From contig DATAKL010000057.1 of NCBI GenBank assembly GCA_036261625.1, forward strand, positions 62,001 through 126,000: a stretch of DNA of 64,000 nucleotides. The letters are read 5' to 3'. Shown in pieces: positions 43,953 through 53,280 of the stretch. Below the pieces are notes generated by a model. It did no database searches. It saw nothing but the letters and a program-made list of their open reading frames with translations, and was not told where the DNA came from. The position numbers and the translations under genes are program-made. Numbering within the stretch: the first letter of the stretch is position 1; the number at the start of each line of letters is the position of its first letter. The DNA is from JAAXKN01 sp036261625. GTDB lineage: Bacteria > Bacteroidota > Ignavibacteria > Ignavibacteriales > SURF-24.

Positions 43953-45173
43953 ATGAAAAACATTAACCGGATTTCCAGGCTGCTTGCCTTTATTCTGCTC
44001 CTGCTGCATCTTTTCATAAGTACTGCAGCCGCACAGCTGAAAGACTCCACCTTTAATGAAGAACTTGCCCCGGGCGTTATACATTCAAAAATCTTCAGGG
44101 CCAGCGACACGCTTTCTTTCAACATACTGAAAATCGATTTGCGTCAGGGGGATTATTACCTTCGGGCAGTCAAGGCACACGACAGACTCGTGGGGCGGGA
44201 GAAGACTAGTCAGATGGCCTCTAGATTTTCAGACAGCACCCGTGAGGTTTTAGGAGCGGTAAATGCCGATTTCTTCGATATGAAAACGGGCGAAGTGGAA
44301 AACAACATGGTAATTGAAGGGCAGTTTCTAAAGGCCCTGCACATAACCGACTCCCCATTCGATCCAATGCATAAGATCCATTCGCAGTTTGCTTTTACTT
44401 ATAATAAAAAGCCTTTAATCGGAAAGTTCAGTTTTGCCGGAGAGCTTCAAATGCCTGATAAAAGCATCAATGAGATCAACCGCATTAATTCCAAGGATGA
44501 CAGCAACTCGCTTACTTTGTATAACTTTTATCAGGGAGAGGAGACACCTGAGGCAAAAGAAAAAATGAACCGGGCTGAAGTGGAACTTACACCCGTTGTA
44601 ACACAGCAAGACACCTTCTACTGCGTTGCCACAAGCAGCGTCCTTTTCGGCGGCAGACATACAATTACAAAAGGGAAAATAATTCTTTCGGGTTCCGGCG
44701 CTTTTGCACAGGTGCTAGAAAAAGGGGTCAAATACGGCGACACGCTTCGTCTGGTTGCAAGGCTTAATCCCTACTTCAAAGGAATCCGCACGCTTTCAGG
44801 CGGGTGGCCTCAGATTGTAGCCAACGGCCTTAACATCGCAGACCAGGCGGATTCAATTGAAGGCACATTCCCGAAGTTTTCTAAAGTCAGGCACCCCAGA
44901 ACAGGCATCGGCTTTTCAATAGACAGCCTGACGATATATCTTATTACCGTTGACGGCCGGCAGGAATCCAGCAGCGGCCTGACACTCGGTGAGTTTGCAG
45001 ACTTAATGATTTCCGAAGGTGTTTTTGAGGGCTTAAATCTCGACGGGGGCGGATCAACAACAATGGTAATTAACGGCAAGGTTGTTAACAGCCCTTCAGA
45101 CAAAGAAGGGGAAAGACCTGTCGGGAGCTGCCTTCTTCTTATAAAGAACCTTAAAACAGAATTTCAACAGTAA
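43953..45173 (+). CDS. Secreted phosphodiester glycosidase (NAGPA-like domain) protein
   Basis: A 406-residue protein with a signal peptide (hydrophobic about 10-25, cleavage near AAAQ). The C-terminal half carries the family signature: VNADFFDM, GGWPQIVANG, RHPRTGIGFS, TVDGRQ and LNLDGGGSTTMVINGKVVN...PVGSCLLL. Relatives include human NAGPA, which removes a GlcNAc cap from a phosphodiester, and bacterial enzymes acting on cell-surface glycans. The substrate here is unknown. It is followed after 36 bp by a NamZ-like gene, hinting at periplasmic cell-wall turnover. Confidence 0.88.
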   Translation: MKNINRISRLLAFILLLLHLFISTAAAQLKDSTFNEELAPGVIHSKIFRASDTLSFNILKIDLRQGDYYLRAVKAHDRLVGREKTSQMASRFSDSTREVLGAVNADFFDMKTGEVENNMVIEGQFLKALHITDSPFDPMHKIHSQFAFTYNKKPLIGKFSFAGELQMPDKSINEINRINSKDDSNSLTLYNFYQGEETPEAKEKMNRAEVELTPVVTQQDTFYCVATSSVLFGGRHTITKGKIILSGSGAFAQVLEKGVKYGDTLRLVARLNPYFKGIRTLSGGWPQIVANGLNIADQADSIEGTFPKFSKVRHPRTGIGFSIDSLTIYLITVDGRQESSSGLTLGEFADLMISEGVFEGLNLDGGGSTTMVINGKVVNSPSDKEGERPVGSCLLLIKNLKTEFQQ

Positions 45174-45209
45174 AATTATTTGCTCAAAATGACTAAAGAG
45201 GATATTCAG

Positions 45210-46457
45210 ATGAAAAAAATATTTACACTTTTATTCTTTTTCCTTTTGGGAACATTTCTGATGGCCCAAGGCAAAAAGGTTGCAACAGGAAAGGTTACAA
45301 CAGGAGATGATCTCCTTCTTACGAAGTACTTTGACCTGATTAAAGGAAAGAATATCGGGCTGGTTACAAACCATACCGGTCTGCTCTCCGACGGCAGGCA
45401 TATAGCTGACGCTCTGCATGAAAACAAGGACGTAAAGCTCATTGCTCTTTTTGGTCCTGAACATGGTGTAAGGGGCGACACGACCGGGGCGGTTGAAAAT
45501 GCCGTGGATAAAAAGACGGGAGTACCGGTTTACTCTTTGTACGGAAAAACCTATAAGCCTACACCTGAGATGCTCAAAGGGGTTGAGGTTCTTCTCTTCG
45601 ACATACAGGACGTGGGTGCAAGGTTCTATACCTACATCTCAACACTCGGGCACGTACTGGAAGCCGCTGCTGAAAACAACATACCTGTTATTGTACTGGA
45701 CCGTCCGAATCCTATAACGGGAATTCACGTGGACGGCTTTGTAACAGATGACACATTGCATTCCTTTGTAGCCTTCGGCAAGATCCCTGTTCAGCACGGA
45801 CTGACTGTCGGAGAACTGGCTGAGCTCTACAACGGCGAAGGGATGCTTGAAGGGGGAAAGAAAGCAAAGCTTACGGTAATTAAAATGGAAGGGTGGAAAA
45901 GAAATATGTGGTACGACCAGACAGGCCTTAAGTGGGTAAAGACTTCTCCTAACCTGCCTGTCCTGGAAACAGCAGAAGTATATCCCGGTACATGCTTTTT
46001 TGAAGGCGTCAATGCAACCGAAGGACGCGGCACACAAAGGCCTTTCCAGTACATTGGAGCCCCCTGGGCTGACGGAAACAAGATTCAGAAGCTCTTAAAA
46101 AATAAGAACATAAAAGGAGCGGATTTTAAGGCCGTAGAGTTTACGCCGGAATTTCTTCCCAATAACGCAAGACCTCCAAAGTACAACGGACAGCAGTGCA
46201 AAGGTGTTTACTTAAGCGTTAAGGACAGGAACAGCTTTATGCCCGTTCAGGCAGGCGTATACCTCCTCTGGGCCTTTAAGCAGACAAATCCGGAGAGCAT
46301 GAAGTGGCGCGTAAGAACAATTGATCGCCTTGCCGGAACGCCTAGACTAAGAGAGATGATAGACGAGGGGAAAACGCCTGAAGATATAATAAAGTCGTGG
46401 CAGAAAGAGCTCACGGATTTCAAGAAAGTCAGATCAAAATATCTGCTCTACAAATAA
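45210..46457 (+). CDS. namZ: DUF1343/NamZ-family exo-beta-N-acetylmuramidase, secreted
   Basis: A 415-residue protein with signal peptide MKKIFTLLFFFLLGTFLMAQG. The start ATG 45210 is chosen because GAGG lies 8 bp upstream and the signal peptide begins there; longer in-frame starts at 45180 and 45189 are possible. Motifs are LVTNHTGLLSDGR, LFGPEHGVRGD, LFDIQDVGARFYTYIST, VLDRPNPI and EGRGTQRPFQ. Family members (Bacillus YbbC/NamZ) remove terminal MurNAc from glycan strands. The symbol is given by family resemblance only. Confidence 0.85.
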   Translation: MKKIFTLLFFFLLGTFLMAQGKKVATGKVTTGDDLLLTKYFDLIKGKNIGLVTNHTGLLSDGRHIADALHENKDVKLIALFGPEHGVRGDTTGAVENAVDKKTGVPVYSLYGKTYKPTPEMLKGVEVLLFDIQDVGARFYTYISTLGHVLEAAAENNIPVIVLDRPNPITGIHVDGFVTDDTLHSFVAFGKIPVQHGLTVGELAELYNGEGMLEGGKKAKLTVIKMEGWKRNMWYDQTGLKWVKTSPNLPVLETAEVYPGTCFFEGVNATEGRGTQRPFQYIGAPWADGNKIQKLLKNKNIKGADFKAVEFTPEFLPNNARPPKYNGQQCKGVYLSVKDRNSFMPVQAGVYLLWAFKQTNPESMKWRVRTIDRLAGTPRLREMIDEGKTPEDIIKSWQKELTDFKKVRSKYLLYK

Positions 46458-46467
46458 GAATTTTGTT

Positions 46468-46512
46468 ATGGCTGAATAGCTCCGGGACATTGTCTTTGGG
46501 CTATTCAGCCAT
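46468..46512. terminator. Hairpin between convergent namZ and S9 peptidase genes
   Basis: Inverted arms ATGGCTGAATAGC (46468-46480) and GCTATTCAGCCAT (46500-46512) form a 13-bp stem with a 19-nt loop. It sits between two convergent genes, so it may end transcription from both sides, though neither side has a clear T-run. Confidence 0.5.
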
Positions 46513-46563
46513 GTGTCATTTCCCAGCATTAGTTTAACTGCGGAAACACATACGGACTAAATT

Positions 46564-48321
46564 TTATTTCCCTTCTTTCTTCAGGTACTTATCAAACCAC
46601 GCGGTCATTTTATTTAATGCATCCAGCCTGGTTTCTTTCCTCTGCCAGCCGTGGCCTTCATTTGAATATTTTATGAAATCAACGGTTTTGTTGTTGGCTT
46701 TCAGGGAATCGTAGAACTCAACTGCCTGGCTGAAGGGCACCACGAAGTCTGAATCCCCGTGCACTATCATTAAAGGAGTTTTAATTACCTTTGCATATGT
46801 GACAGGGGAGGACATACGGTAGAGATCTTTATTCGTCAGACTGTCGCCCAGGCGGTCGAGGAAGAAAAATTTTACTACCGGATGCAGCCTCTTGACACGG
46901 AAGATGGTTCTCCAGTCAGTAATTCCGAACCAGTCCACGGCTGCACTGAAAAGCTCGGGATAGCGCCCAATTACCAGATTTGTCAGGTAACCGCCATAAG
47001 AACTTCCCGTAACGCCGATAGCTGTTTTATCCACCCAGGGTAAAGTGGCAAGATACAGTGCAGCGTTGGCAGCGTCGTTGCAGTCCTCAATCCCTATTCT
47101 AAAGCGGTCCGACTCCTCGAATGCTTTTCCGTAGCCCGCGCTTCCAGTGTAGTTAATATCGAAGATGACAAAGCCGCGCGAGCAGAGGTACTGACGCATA
47201 GCTGACCAGGAAAATCCGTCGTGCATTGAAGGGCCCCCATGAAGAAGGACAATAGCGGGAAGCGAGTTGTCTTTTTTTGTTGTATCGGGAATAAATAACA
47301 TTCCTTCAATTGAGCGGTTCCCGGAGCTAAATCTTACTGCTTTGGGAAATCTCAGGCTCCCTGGTAAAGAAGGAGAGTTATGCGTTATCAGGATGGTTTT
47401 TTTTGACCTCATGTCATAGATAAAGAGTTCTTCAGGAAACACAGGCGTGGAATACTGGAACGAAATTTTTTTTTCGTCGGGCGAAAGGTTTATTCCTCTT
47501 ATCATGCAGTCTTTTCCGTATAGGAAGTTTGCCTTATGCCCGGGGGACTTCATCCAAAGCGACCATTCCATTCTTTTATTTCTGTTGGATACAAAAATTA
47601 TTGAGCCGTTACGGAGGACGCGGAAATCCCTGTCGTCGCCGGCGCCAAAGGTTTCCTGTCGTATATCAGTACCGTCAAACCGCATGCTCCAGATTTTTGT
47701 CCAGCCCGTCTTAGCTGACAGGAAAAAAAGCCTAGTCCCGTCAGGCGACCATTCGATGGGACTTCCGTAAGGGGAGAATATCCACACGATCCCGCTTTCT
47801 GTAAGGACATTATGATCATCGATAAAGAGTTCGTTTTTCCCGAACATTTCAGGGGATTTTTTTACATGAGCCTGCTGACCTTTCTTAGATACCCTGCTCC
47901 AGATGAAACCCTTGCCGCCGAAGGCTATACCGCTTCCGTCAGGCTTTATATCCCATCTGGAATCCATTTCTCCCGAGGTTTTCTTTGCAATTGAGCCATC
48001 GGTAAGCTTAACAATACAGACATCATTATTTCCGCACTGTACACCGAGACTCTTCCCGTCCTGAGAAATTCTTGGCTCTCCTGAAAGGCTGTCCTTATGA
48101 GGCAGTTCCTTTAGCGTGCCCTTTTTAATGCTGTAAAACCAGAGGCTGTTGGAAGAAGTAAAATAGAGTGTATCACCGTTTTTATCCCACACGGCAGGGG
48201 ATGTTGTTTTAATTGCCTCAATGGCTTCAAAGGGCACGGGCCTTTGCCCGAAGAGCCCAGACTTAAGGAAGAATAGTAAAAGGGTAAGCAGGATAAATTC
48301 CCTGAGGCAAATCCGGTTCAT
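46564..48321 (-). CDS. S9-family (prolyl oligopeptidase-like) serine peptidase
   Basis: A 585-residue protein with an N-terminal signal or anchor (about 8-25), a beta-propeller region (about 30-320) of WD40-like repeats (WSPDGTRLFFLS), and an alpha/beta-hydrolase domain (about 335-585). Catalytic Ser441 is in VTGSSYGGYL, Asp in VHGDSDFVVPF and His in NEGHGWQ. Such periplasmic enzymes trim short peptides. It lies downstream of and co-directional with a TonB-dependent receptor gene (70 bp apart), suggesting peptide uptake, an inference only. Confidence 0.93.
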   Translation of the reverse strand: MNRICLREFILLTLLLFFLKSGLFGQRPVPFEAIEAIKTTSPAVWDKNGDTLYFTSSNSLWFYSIKKGTLKELPHKDSLSGEPRISQDGKSLGVQCGNNDVCIVKLTDGSIAKKTSGEMDSRWDIKPDGSGIAFGGKGFIWSRVSKKGQQAHVKKSPEMFGKNELFIDDHNVLTESGIVWIFSPYGSPIEWSPDGTRLFFLSAKTGWTKIWSMRFDGTDIRQETFGAGDDRDFRVLRNGSIIFVSNRNKRMEWSLWMKSPGHKANFLYGKDCMIRGINLSPDEKKISFQYSTPVFPEELFIYDMRSKKTILITHNSPSLPGSLRFPKAVRFSSGNRSIEGMLFIPDTTKKDNSLPAIVLLHGGPSMHDGFSWSAMRQYLCSRGFVIFDINYTGSAGYGKAFEESDRFRIGIEDCNDAANAALYLATLPWVDKTAIGVTGSSYGGYLTNLVIGRYPELFSAAVDWFGITDWRTIFRVKRLHPVVKFFFLDRLGDSLTNKDLYRMSSPVTYAKVIKTPLMIVHGDSDFVVPFSQAVEFYDSLKANNKTVDFIKYSNEGHGWQRKETRLDALNKMTAWFDKYLKKEGK

Positions 48322-48348
48322 TTATATGCTCCCGAAAATTCTCATAAA

Positions 48349-48372
48349 GGCGCCCTATAGTAAAAAGGCGCC
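48349..48372 (-). terminator. Short hairpin between the receptor and peptidase genes
   Basis: Two GGCGCC hexamers (48349-48354, 48367-48372) can pair around a 12-nt loop; on the minus strand they are followed by TTTATGAG. A weak attenuator between two minus-strand genes is possible. Confidence is low because the stem is only 6 bp. Confidence 0.3.
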
Positions 48373-48391
48373 ATTATGAAAAGACAGATTT

Positions 48392-51148
48392 TTAGTAATA
48401 CAATCTGAAGCCAAGCTGCATGGATCTCGGCATATAGGTTCCGGTCGGTTTCCCGTAGTTCAGAAGAGGAGTGCCGCTTGCATCTTCCATTCTTCCGAAG
48501 TAACCCGAAGAGTTAAACCAGTTGCCGGCATTATAGGCTTCCAGAATAATTCCCAGCTTTAAGTTATTTGAAAAGTTAAAATATTTTGTAAGTCTTAAGT
48601 CCAGCTCCTTGTACCAGTTCCTGATCTTATTCGGGTCGGCAATATCCCAGCGCTGTCCGTTGAGCCAGTCATCGGTAAAGCTGTTGTCGTTATTGATATC
48701 CTGCCCTATATACCTGCTGAATGGCGAAGGGCTTGCAAGAGTAAAGATGCCGGCAAACTGGATTTCTAGCGGGAAATCGTAGGAGAAGTTAAGAACGAAG
48801 CGGTGGCGTTCATCCAGGTTGCTTCTCTGCATATAATAGAGGGATTTCAGCACATAACTGTTGGCGTCGTTCTGTGAGTATGTCCATGAAAGTGTATAAG
48901 CCAGCTGAGCAAACATGTCTCCCTTGCGGAAAGTTATGGTGGAGAGTATTCCGTAGTACTCGGCCTTGCCCATAGAGGAATAAAGGTCCATATTTCCGAA
49001 CTGATCGCTGATGGCTCTTCTCTTAAGGCTTGGTATGTAGTAGTTGGCATTATAAGACTTATAAATTCGGTCGTAATGTTTCCATACGTAGTCGGCCGAA
49101 ATGGCAAAGTTTTCACTCAGCTGATGGCTGAAGCCCAAAGACCAGTTGAAGATCCTCGGGACGTCCATGTTGACGTCAACCAGGTAAAGGTCAGGTTTTG
49201 CAGTCCCCTTTCCGCTTAAGATCTGTTGTTTGATTGCATTGACGTCTGTAGTACCCGGGTTCTGAATTGTATAGATCTTCCAGTTGGAGTATAGCCACTC
49301 GAAATATCCTAAGTAGCCTACGGTTCTGTCGTAGAAAAGTCCCGCTCCGCCTCTTAAGAACGTCAGGTTATTGTCGAATAGGTCGTAGTTGAAGCTGAAG
49401 CGCGGGCTGAAATTGCTGGTGTTCTTACGGTTGCCGCGGTTGAGGTAGTTCGAAGGAACGTGGTTTACAATTGCAGTATCGTTAACCCAGGGAACTGTAT
49501 AGTCGTTGTTCAGCATGTTTATTTCGCCATCCCAGCGCAGGCCGTAGTTGACACTGAGGCGGTCGGAAATCTGCCACTTGTCCTGTATGAATGCTCCGAG
49601 GGCCCAGCCGCTGGTTTTGCCTCTTGCCTCATCGGTTGAATTAGGGTTATTTGTTCCGATGCCGACTAAAGCCTGGTAGGGGAGCTTGCTCGTATCGGTC
49701 TTAAAGTCAAACTCTCCCTGTGCATAATACGGGAACCAAGGGGCAGCACGCAGGTTTTCAACCTCAATGCCGGCCTTGAAGACGTGCGGGCCTGTCATGA
49801 ATGTAAATCGGTCAATGAGTCCATAGTGGTCCTCGCTTAACTGAATCGGGAAGGTGCCTCGTCCGAGCTGAATGCTGGGATATATGTAGGCAGGTCCCGA
49901 TGAGATTGTGGGCTCATTATGCCTCCATGCCAGATAGCGCAGTGTAAGTTCGTTCATGACGTTCTGACTGAACATGTGTGTATGTCTTAAGGAGAGGTCA
50001 TTGACCTTATATGTACCGTGGAGGCCTGCCTGATAAGCCACGTTGCCTCCGAAGTAGAACTTGGCATCGGTGTACCTGGAATTCCAGTTCAAATCCAGCA
50101 CGTTATCCTGATCGAGATAATGGGTTAGGGCGACTGAGCCTATATGGTTTACCCTCGGGGACTTAAAAGTTCCGGCATAGCTCTGCCAGATAGCAGGATC
50201 ATATTTAGGCTGCCCCGGAATAACGTCGATATAGTTATTGATGTTCTGTAATTCATAAGTAACAGCATAGAAAGTCTTGTCCTTTATGATCGGGCCTGAA
50301 AAAGAAATACCTGCCTGCTGGCGGTTATAGTCAGGCACGGTCTTCTGGAAAGGTCCGCGTGCCAGGAAGGACTTGTTCTGGAAGTTGCCGAAAGTTGTCA
50401 GGTGGAAGTCGTTGCCGCCGCGTTTGGTAATTGCAGAAATGATAAACGATCCTCCTCTTGTATATTCGGCATCATAAGCATTAAGGATGACCTTAAATTC
50501 CTGAATGGCGTCCTGAGCCAGCGGGGATCCGGTCTGCCCCAGGCCCACGATATTTCCGTTATAAAGGCTTTTCCATTCAACACCGTTGACATAAAGGTTC
50601 AGGAAGTTATATGAAGATACAGCCCCGGCAGCAGGAAGCGTCTGGCCTCCGACGGGTGAGTACGACTTCACTCCCGGCGACAGGCCCGCAAGGTTAAGCA
50701 CGTTACGCGATTCGGTCGGCAGCTGCATGATCTGCTCTGCCCTTACAGTAGTTGAAATATCGCTCTTGGAAAGTTCAAACTTAGGAGCATTTGAGATAAC
50801 TTCCACCTGTGCCAGCTGAACCGAGGATGGCACCATGTTAAAGTTATAGACAGCATTCTGCCCTACGGTAAGCTGAATATTGGAGGTGAGTTTATGGTAA
50901 CCGATAAATGAAGCAGAAAGCTGATACTTACCCGGCTGAATTCCAAAAAGGTTATAAAGCCCTTTGGCGTTGGTCATCGTTCCTGTTGTGCGGTTTGTGG
51001 CCGGGTTGAACAGGACGATTGTAACGCCAGGCAGAGGAGCCTTATTCTCATCGAATACGTGCCCGCTTATCTGCGCAGTTGAAACCTGCGCCGACAACCT
51101 TACGGATACTGCCATAATAATAGCCAAAACAAATAACATCCGTTTCAT
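48392..51148 (-). CDS. TonB-dependent receptor-like outer-membrane protein
   Basis: A 918-residue protein. The start ATG at 51148 is chosen because GGAGGGA lies just upstream and the signal peptide (MKRMLFVLAIIMAVSVRLSAQ) begins there; an in-frame ATG 18 bp earlier is possible. After the signal come a carboxypeptidase-regulatory-like beta-sandwich (about 28-110, GHVFDENKAPLPGVTIVLFN), a plug domain (about 125-240) and a long 22-strand barrel ending in an aromatic residue (LGFRLYY). No SusD partner is adjacent, so it is not a classic Sus pair. The substrate is unknown. Confidence 0.9.
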   Translation of the reverse strand: MKRMLFVLAIIMAVSVRLSAQVSTAQISGHVFDENKAPLPGVTIVLFNPATNRTTGTMTNAKGLYNLFGIQPGKYQLSASFIGYHKLTSNIQLTVGQNAVYNFNMVPSSVQLAQVEVISNAPKFELSKSDISTTVRAEQIMQLPTESRNVLNLAGLSPGVKSYSPVGGQTLPAAGAVSSYNFLNLYVNGVEWKSLYNGNIVGLGQTGSPLAQDAIQEFKVILNAYDAEYTRGGSFIISAITKRGGNDFHLTTFGNFQNKSFLARGPFQKTVPDYNRQQAGISFSGPIIKDKTFYAVTYELQNINNYIDVIPGQPKYDPAIWQSYAGTFKSPRVNHIGSVALTHYLDQDNVLDLNWNSRYTDAKFYFGGNVAYQAGLHGTYKVNDLSLRHTHMFSQNVMNELTLRYLAWRHNEPTISSGPAYIYPSIQLGRGTFPIQLSEDHYGLIDRFTFMTGPHVFKAGIEVENLRAAPWFPYYAQGEFDFKTDTSKLPYQALVGIGTNNPNSTDEARGKTSGWALGAFIQDKWQISDRLSVNYGLRWDGEINMLNNDYTVPWVNDTAIVNHVPSNYLNRGNRKNTSNFSPRFSFNYDLFDNNLTFLRGGAGLFYDRTVGYLGYFEWLYSNWKIYTIQNPGTTDVNAIKQQILSGKGTAKPDLYLVDVNMDVPRIFNWSLGFSHQLSENFAISADYVWKHYDRIYKSYNANYYIPSLKRRAISDQFGNMDLYSSMGKAEYYGILSTITFRKGDMFAQLAYTLSWTYSQNDANSYVLKSLYYMQRSNLDERHRFVLNFSYDFPLEIQFAGIFTLASPSPFSRYIGQDINNDNSFTDDWLNGQRWDIADPNKIRNWYKELDLRLTKYFNFSNNLKLGIILEAYNAGNWFNSSGYFGRMEDASGTPLLNYGKPTGTYMPRSMQLGFRLYY

Positions 51149-51413
51149 AACTTCCCTCCATCTCATTTTAAAGTTTTATGTAAACCAAAAATTAACAAAG
51201 GCGGAAAATTCAATTTACGATGATAATAATGATATACTAATTTTGGATTTCAAAACAAAGCCGGTATTTGTGTCCCTTAATGGGTAAGACGGGCTGTACT
51301 CTTTATGAGGTCAGGGCCAGAGTTCTCTTTAATAATTTCAAGAATCTGGAATTTTTGTTATTTTGTTTTATTCAGCACTTTCTTAATTTTACAACAATTT
51401 TCGGGCTATTAAA

Positions 51414-52145
51414 ATGATTAAGAGAATTTTCCCCATAGTAATAGTTCTTATGTTATCCTCAGCGCGGCTTTTTTCGCAGGATGAAACCGCATGGGATGCC
51501 AAGTTCGCTGCCGGCGGAGGCTATACGCCGGGCTGGTTTGTACCCGATCTAACCGTATTTAACCAGAATGTGGAATCATTCGGGGTGGGTAAGTTTTCCA
51601 CTTCCGGCTTCTATGCACAGGGAGGAACAGGCTTTATTTCCATAGCAATTATCAGGAATATCAGAATCGGGGGCATGGGTATGGGCGGATCTATGAAAAA
51701 TTCTGCCGTTGTGATGGGACAAAGACGTGAGGCGGTTTACTCAACCGGCATGGGAGGCCTTACAATTGAATATACACTGCCGTTTGTAAAATACGTTGCC
51801 CTCTCGGCAGGGTTAATACTGGGACGGGGAGGCAGTTCGGTGGACCTCTATGAAAACCGGGGCCCCGAGAGCTGGGACAATGTTTGGAAGGATGCCGCTT
51901 CAGCCCAGGGACAGACAAAGCACAGGACAATCTCAAACAGCTACTATATCCTGTCGCCGACATTAAACCTGGATATTCCTTTCTACCGCTTTTTTGCCTT
52001 CAGGCTGGGCGCGGGATATAACTTTGCCCTTGGTAACAACTGGCAGATGGATAACGAACAGGAACTCTTAAATGTGCCCGGCAACGTAAACAGCAATTCA
52101 CTCTTTATTCAGGCAGGAATATTTATAGGATTTTTTAATTATTAG
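51414..52145 (+). CDS. Putative outer-membrane beta-barrel protein
   Basis: A 243-residue protein with a signal peptide (MIKRIFPIVIVLMLSSARLFSQ, cleavage about 22). Gly- and aromatic-rich alternating strands follow, ending in a hydrophobic strand (SLFIQAGIFIGFFNY, C-terminal Tyr) typical of outer-membrane barrels. No specific family recognised. It is divergent from the receptor gene with a 265-bp AT-rich gap that shows no other feature, and is followed after 24 bp by rfbB. Confidence 0.65.
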   Translation: MIKRIFPIVIVLMLSSARLFSQDETAWDAKFAAGGGYTPGWFVPDLTVFNQNVESFGVGKFSTSGFYAQGGTGFISIAIIRNIRIGGMGMGGSMKNSAVVMGQRREAVYSTGMGGLTIEYTLPFVKYVALSAGLILGRGGSSVDLYENRGPESWDNVWKDAASAQGQTKHRTISNSYYILSPTLNLDIPFYRFFAFRLGAGYNFALGNNWQMDNEQELLNVPGNVNSNSLFIQAGIFIGFFNY

Positions 52146-52169
52146 GCTTTAACTACTAAAGAAAGATTT

Positions 52170-53183
52170 ATGAAAAACATTTTGGTCACCGGCGGCGCCG
52201 GCTTTATCGGCAGCAACTTCATTAATCATATCCTGGGCGAAAGGGATGATTACAATATTATCAATATCGACAAGCTTACCTATGCAGGCAATCTGGAGAA
52301 CCTGAAGGAATCTGAGAACAGGGCAAATTACCACTTCGTAAAAGGGGATATTACAAACGCTGAACTTGTCAATTACATTTTCCAGCAGTATTCAATCAGG
52401 TATGTGATTAACTTTGCCGCCGAAAGCCATGTGGACAGAAGCATTCTTGGTTCCGAGGTATTCTTCAGGACAAATGTCATCGGGACGAACGTCCTTCTTG
52501 AAGCCGCCAGAAGATATAACGTGGAAAAGTTTCTCCAGGTCTCAACCGATGAAGTTTACGGCAGCCTGGGAAAAGAGGGCCTCTTCACGGAGACGACTCC
52601 ACTATCGCCAAACAGTCCTTATTCATCCAGCAAGGCATCGGCCGATATGATGGCGCTGGCCTTCCATCATACATACGGCCTTCCTGTAGTTATTACCAGA
52701 TGTTCGAATAATTACGGCCCTCTGCAGTTTCCTGAAAAGCTTATTCCTCTTATGATCATAAACTGCATGAATAATAAGAAACTTCCGGTCTATGGCGACG
52801 GATTGAACGTAAGGGACTGGATCTATGTGATTGATCATAACAGGGCAATCGACATTGTTTTTGAAAAGGGAAAGGTTGGTGAAGTCTACAACATTGGTGC
52901 AAGCCAGGAAATGACGAATATTGAAATAGTAAAGCTTATCTTGAAGAACCTTGGCAAAGGGGATGAACTCATTGAGTACGTAAAGGACCGCCCGGGCCAC
53001 GACAGGCGTTATGCAATAGATTCAACGAAGATCAGGACCGATCTGGGCTGGAAGCCTGAGTTCAAGTTTGATGAAGCCATCTGCAAAACTATTGAGTGGT
53101 ACAAAGAAAACGAACGCTGGTGGAATCGAATCATATCGGGAGAATACCAGAAGTACTACGAAACCCTATATTCTAACAGATAA
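52170..53183 (+). CDS. rfbB: dTDP-glucose 4,6-dehydratase
   Basis: A 337-residue SDR-superfamily enzyme. NAD-binding GGAGFIGSNF lies at residues 7-16, the catalytic Tyr/Lys in PYSSSKASADM, and the family motif STDEVYGSL before it. It makes dTDP-4-keto-6-deoxyglucose, the precursor of rhamnose and other deoxysugars for surface polysaccharide. The other rfb genes (rfbA, C, D) are not in the window. A clear terminator follows. Confidence 0.95.
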   Translation: MKNILVTGGAGFIGSNFINHILGERDDYNIINIDKLTYAGNLENLKESENRANYHFVKGDITNAELVNYIFQQYSIRYVINFAAESHVDRSILGSEVFFRTNVIGTNVLLEAARRYNVEKFLQVSTDEVYGSLGKEGLFTETTPLSPNSPYSSSKASADMMALAFHHTYGLPVVITRCSNNYGPLQFPEKLIPLMIINCMNNKKLPVYGDGLNVRDWIYVIDHNRAIDIVFEKGKVGEVYNIGASQEMTNIEIVKLILKNLGKGDELIEYVKDRPGHDRRYAIDSTKIRTDLGWKPEFKFDEAICKTIEWYKENERWWNRIISGEYQKYYETLYSNR

Positions 53184-53190
53184 TTATTAA

Positions 53191-53216
53191 AGCCGCCCCT
53201 CCGGGGCGGTTTTTTT
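53191..53216 (+). terminator. Intrinsic terminator after rfbB
   Basis: The stem CCGCCCC / GGGGCGG with a TCC loop is followed by seven T. Flanking A/T bases extend it by two pairs. Textbook form, 8 bp after the rfbB stop. Confidence 0.9.
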
Positions 53217-53219
53217 CCC

Positions 53220-53275
53220 GTTGAACGTCGCACGTTGAACGTCGCACGTTGAACGTCGCACGTTGAACGTCGCAC
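53220..53275. repeat. Four perfect tandem copies of a 14-bp unit
   Basis: The unit GTTGAACGTCGCAC is repeated exactly four times (53220, 53234, 53248, 53262). Adjacent units create the interrupted palindrome AACGT-CGC-ACGTT three times. It lies between the rfbB terminator and the end of the minus-strand cysteine desulfurase gene. Too short and without spacers, so not a CRISPR array. Confidence 0.95.
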
Positions 53276-53280
53276 CTGCT

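Noticed and set aside
53220..53275. CRISPR-like repeat array
   Set aside because: Units are 14 bp, directly adjacent with no spacers, and no cas genes occur in the window; it is a tandem repeat.
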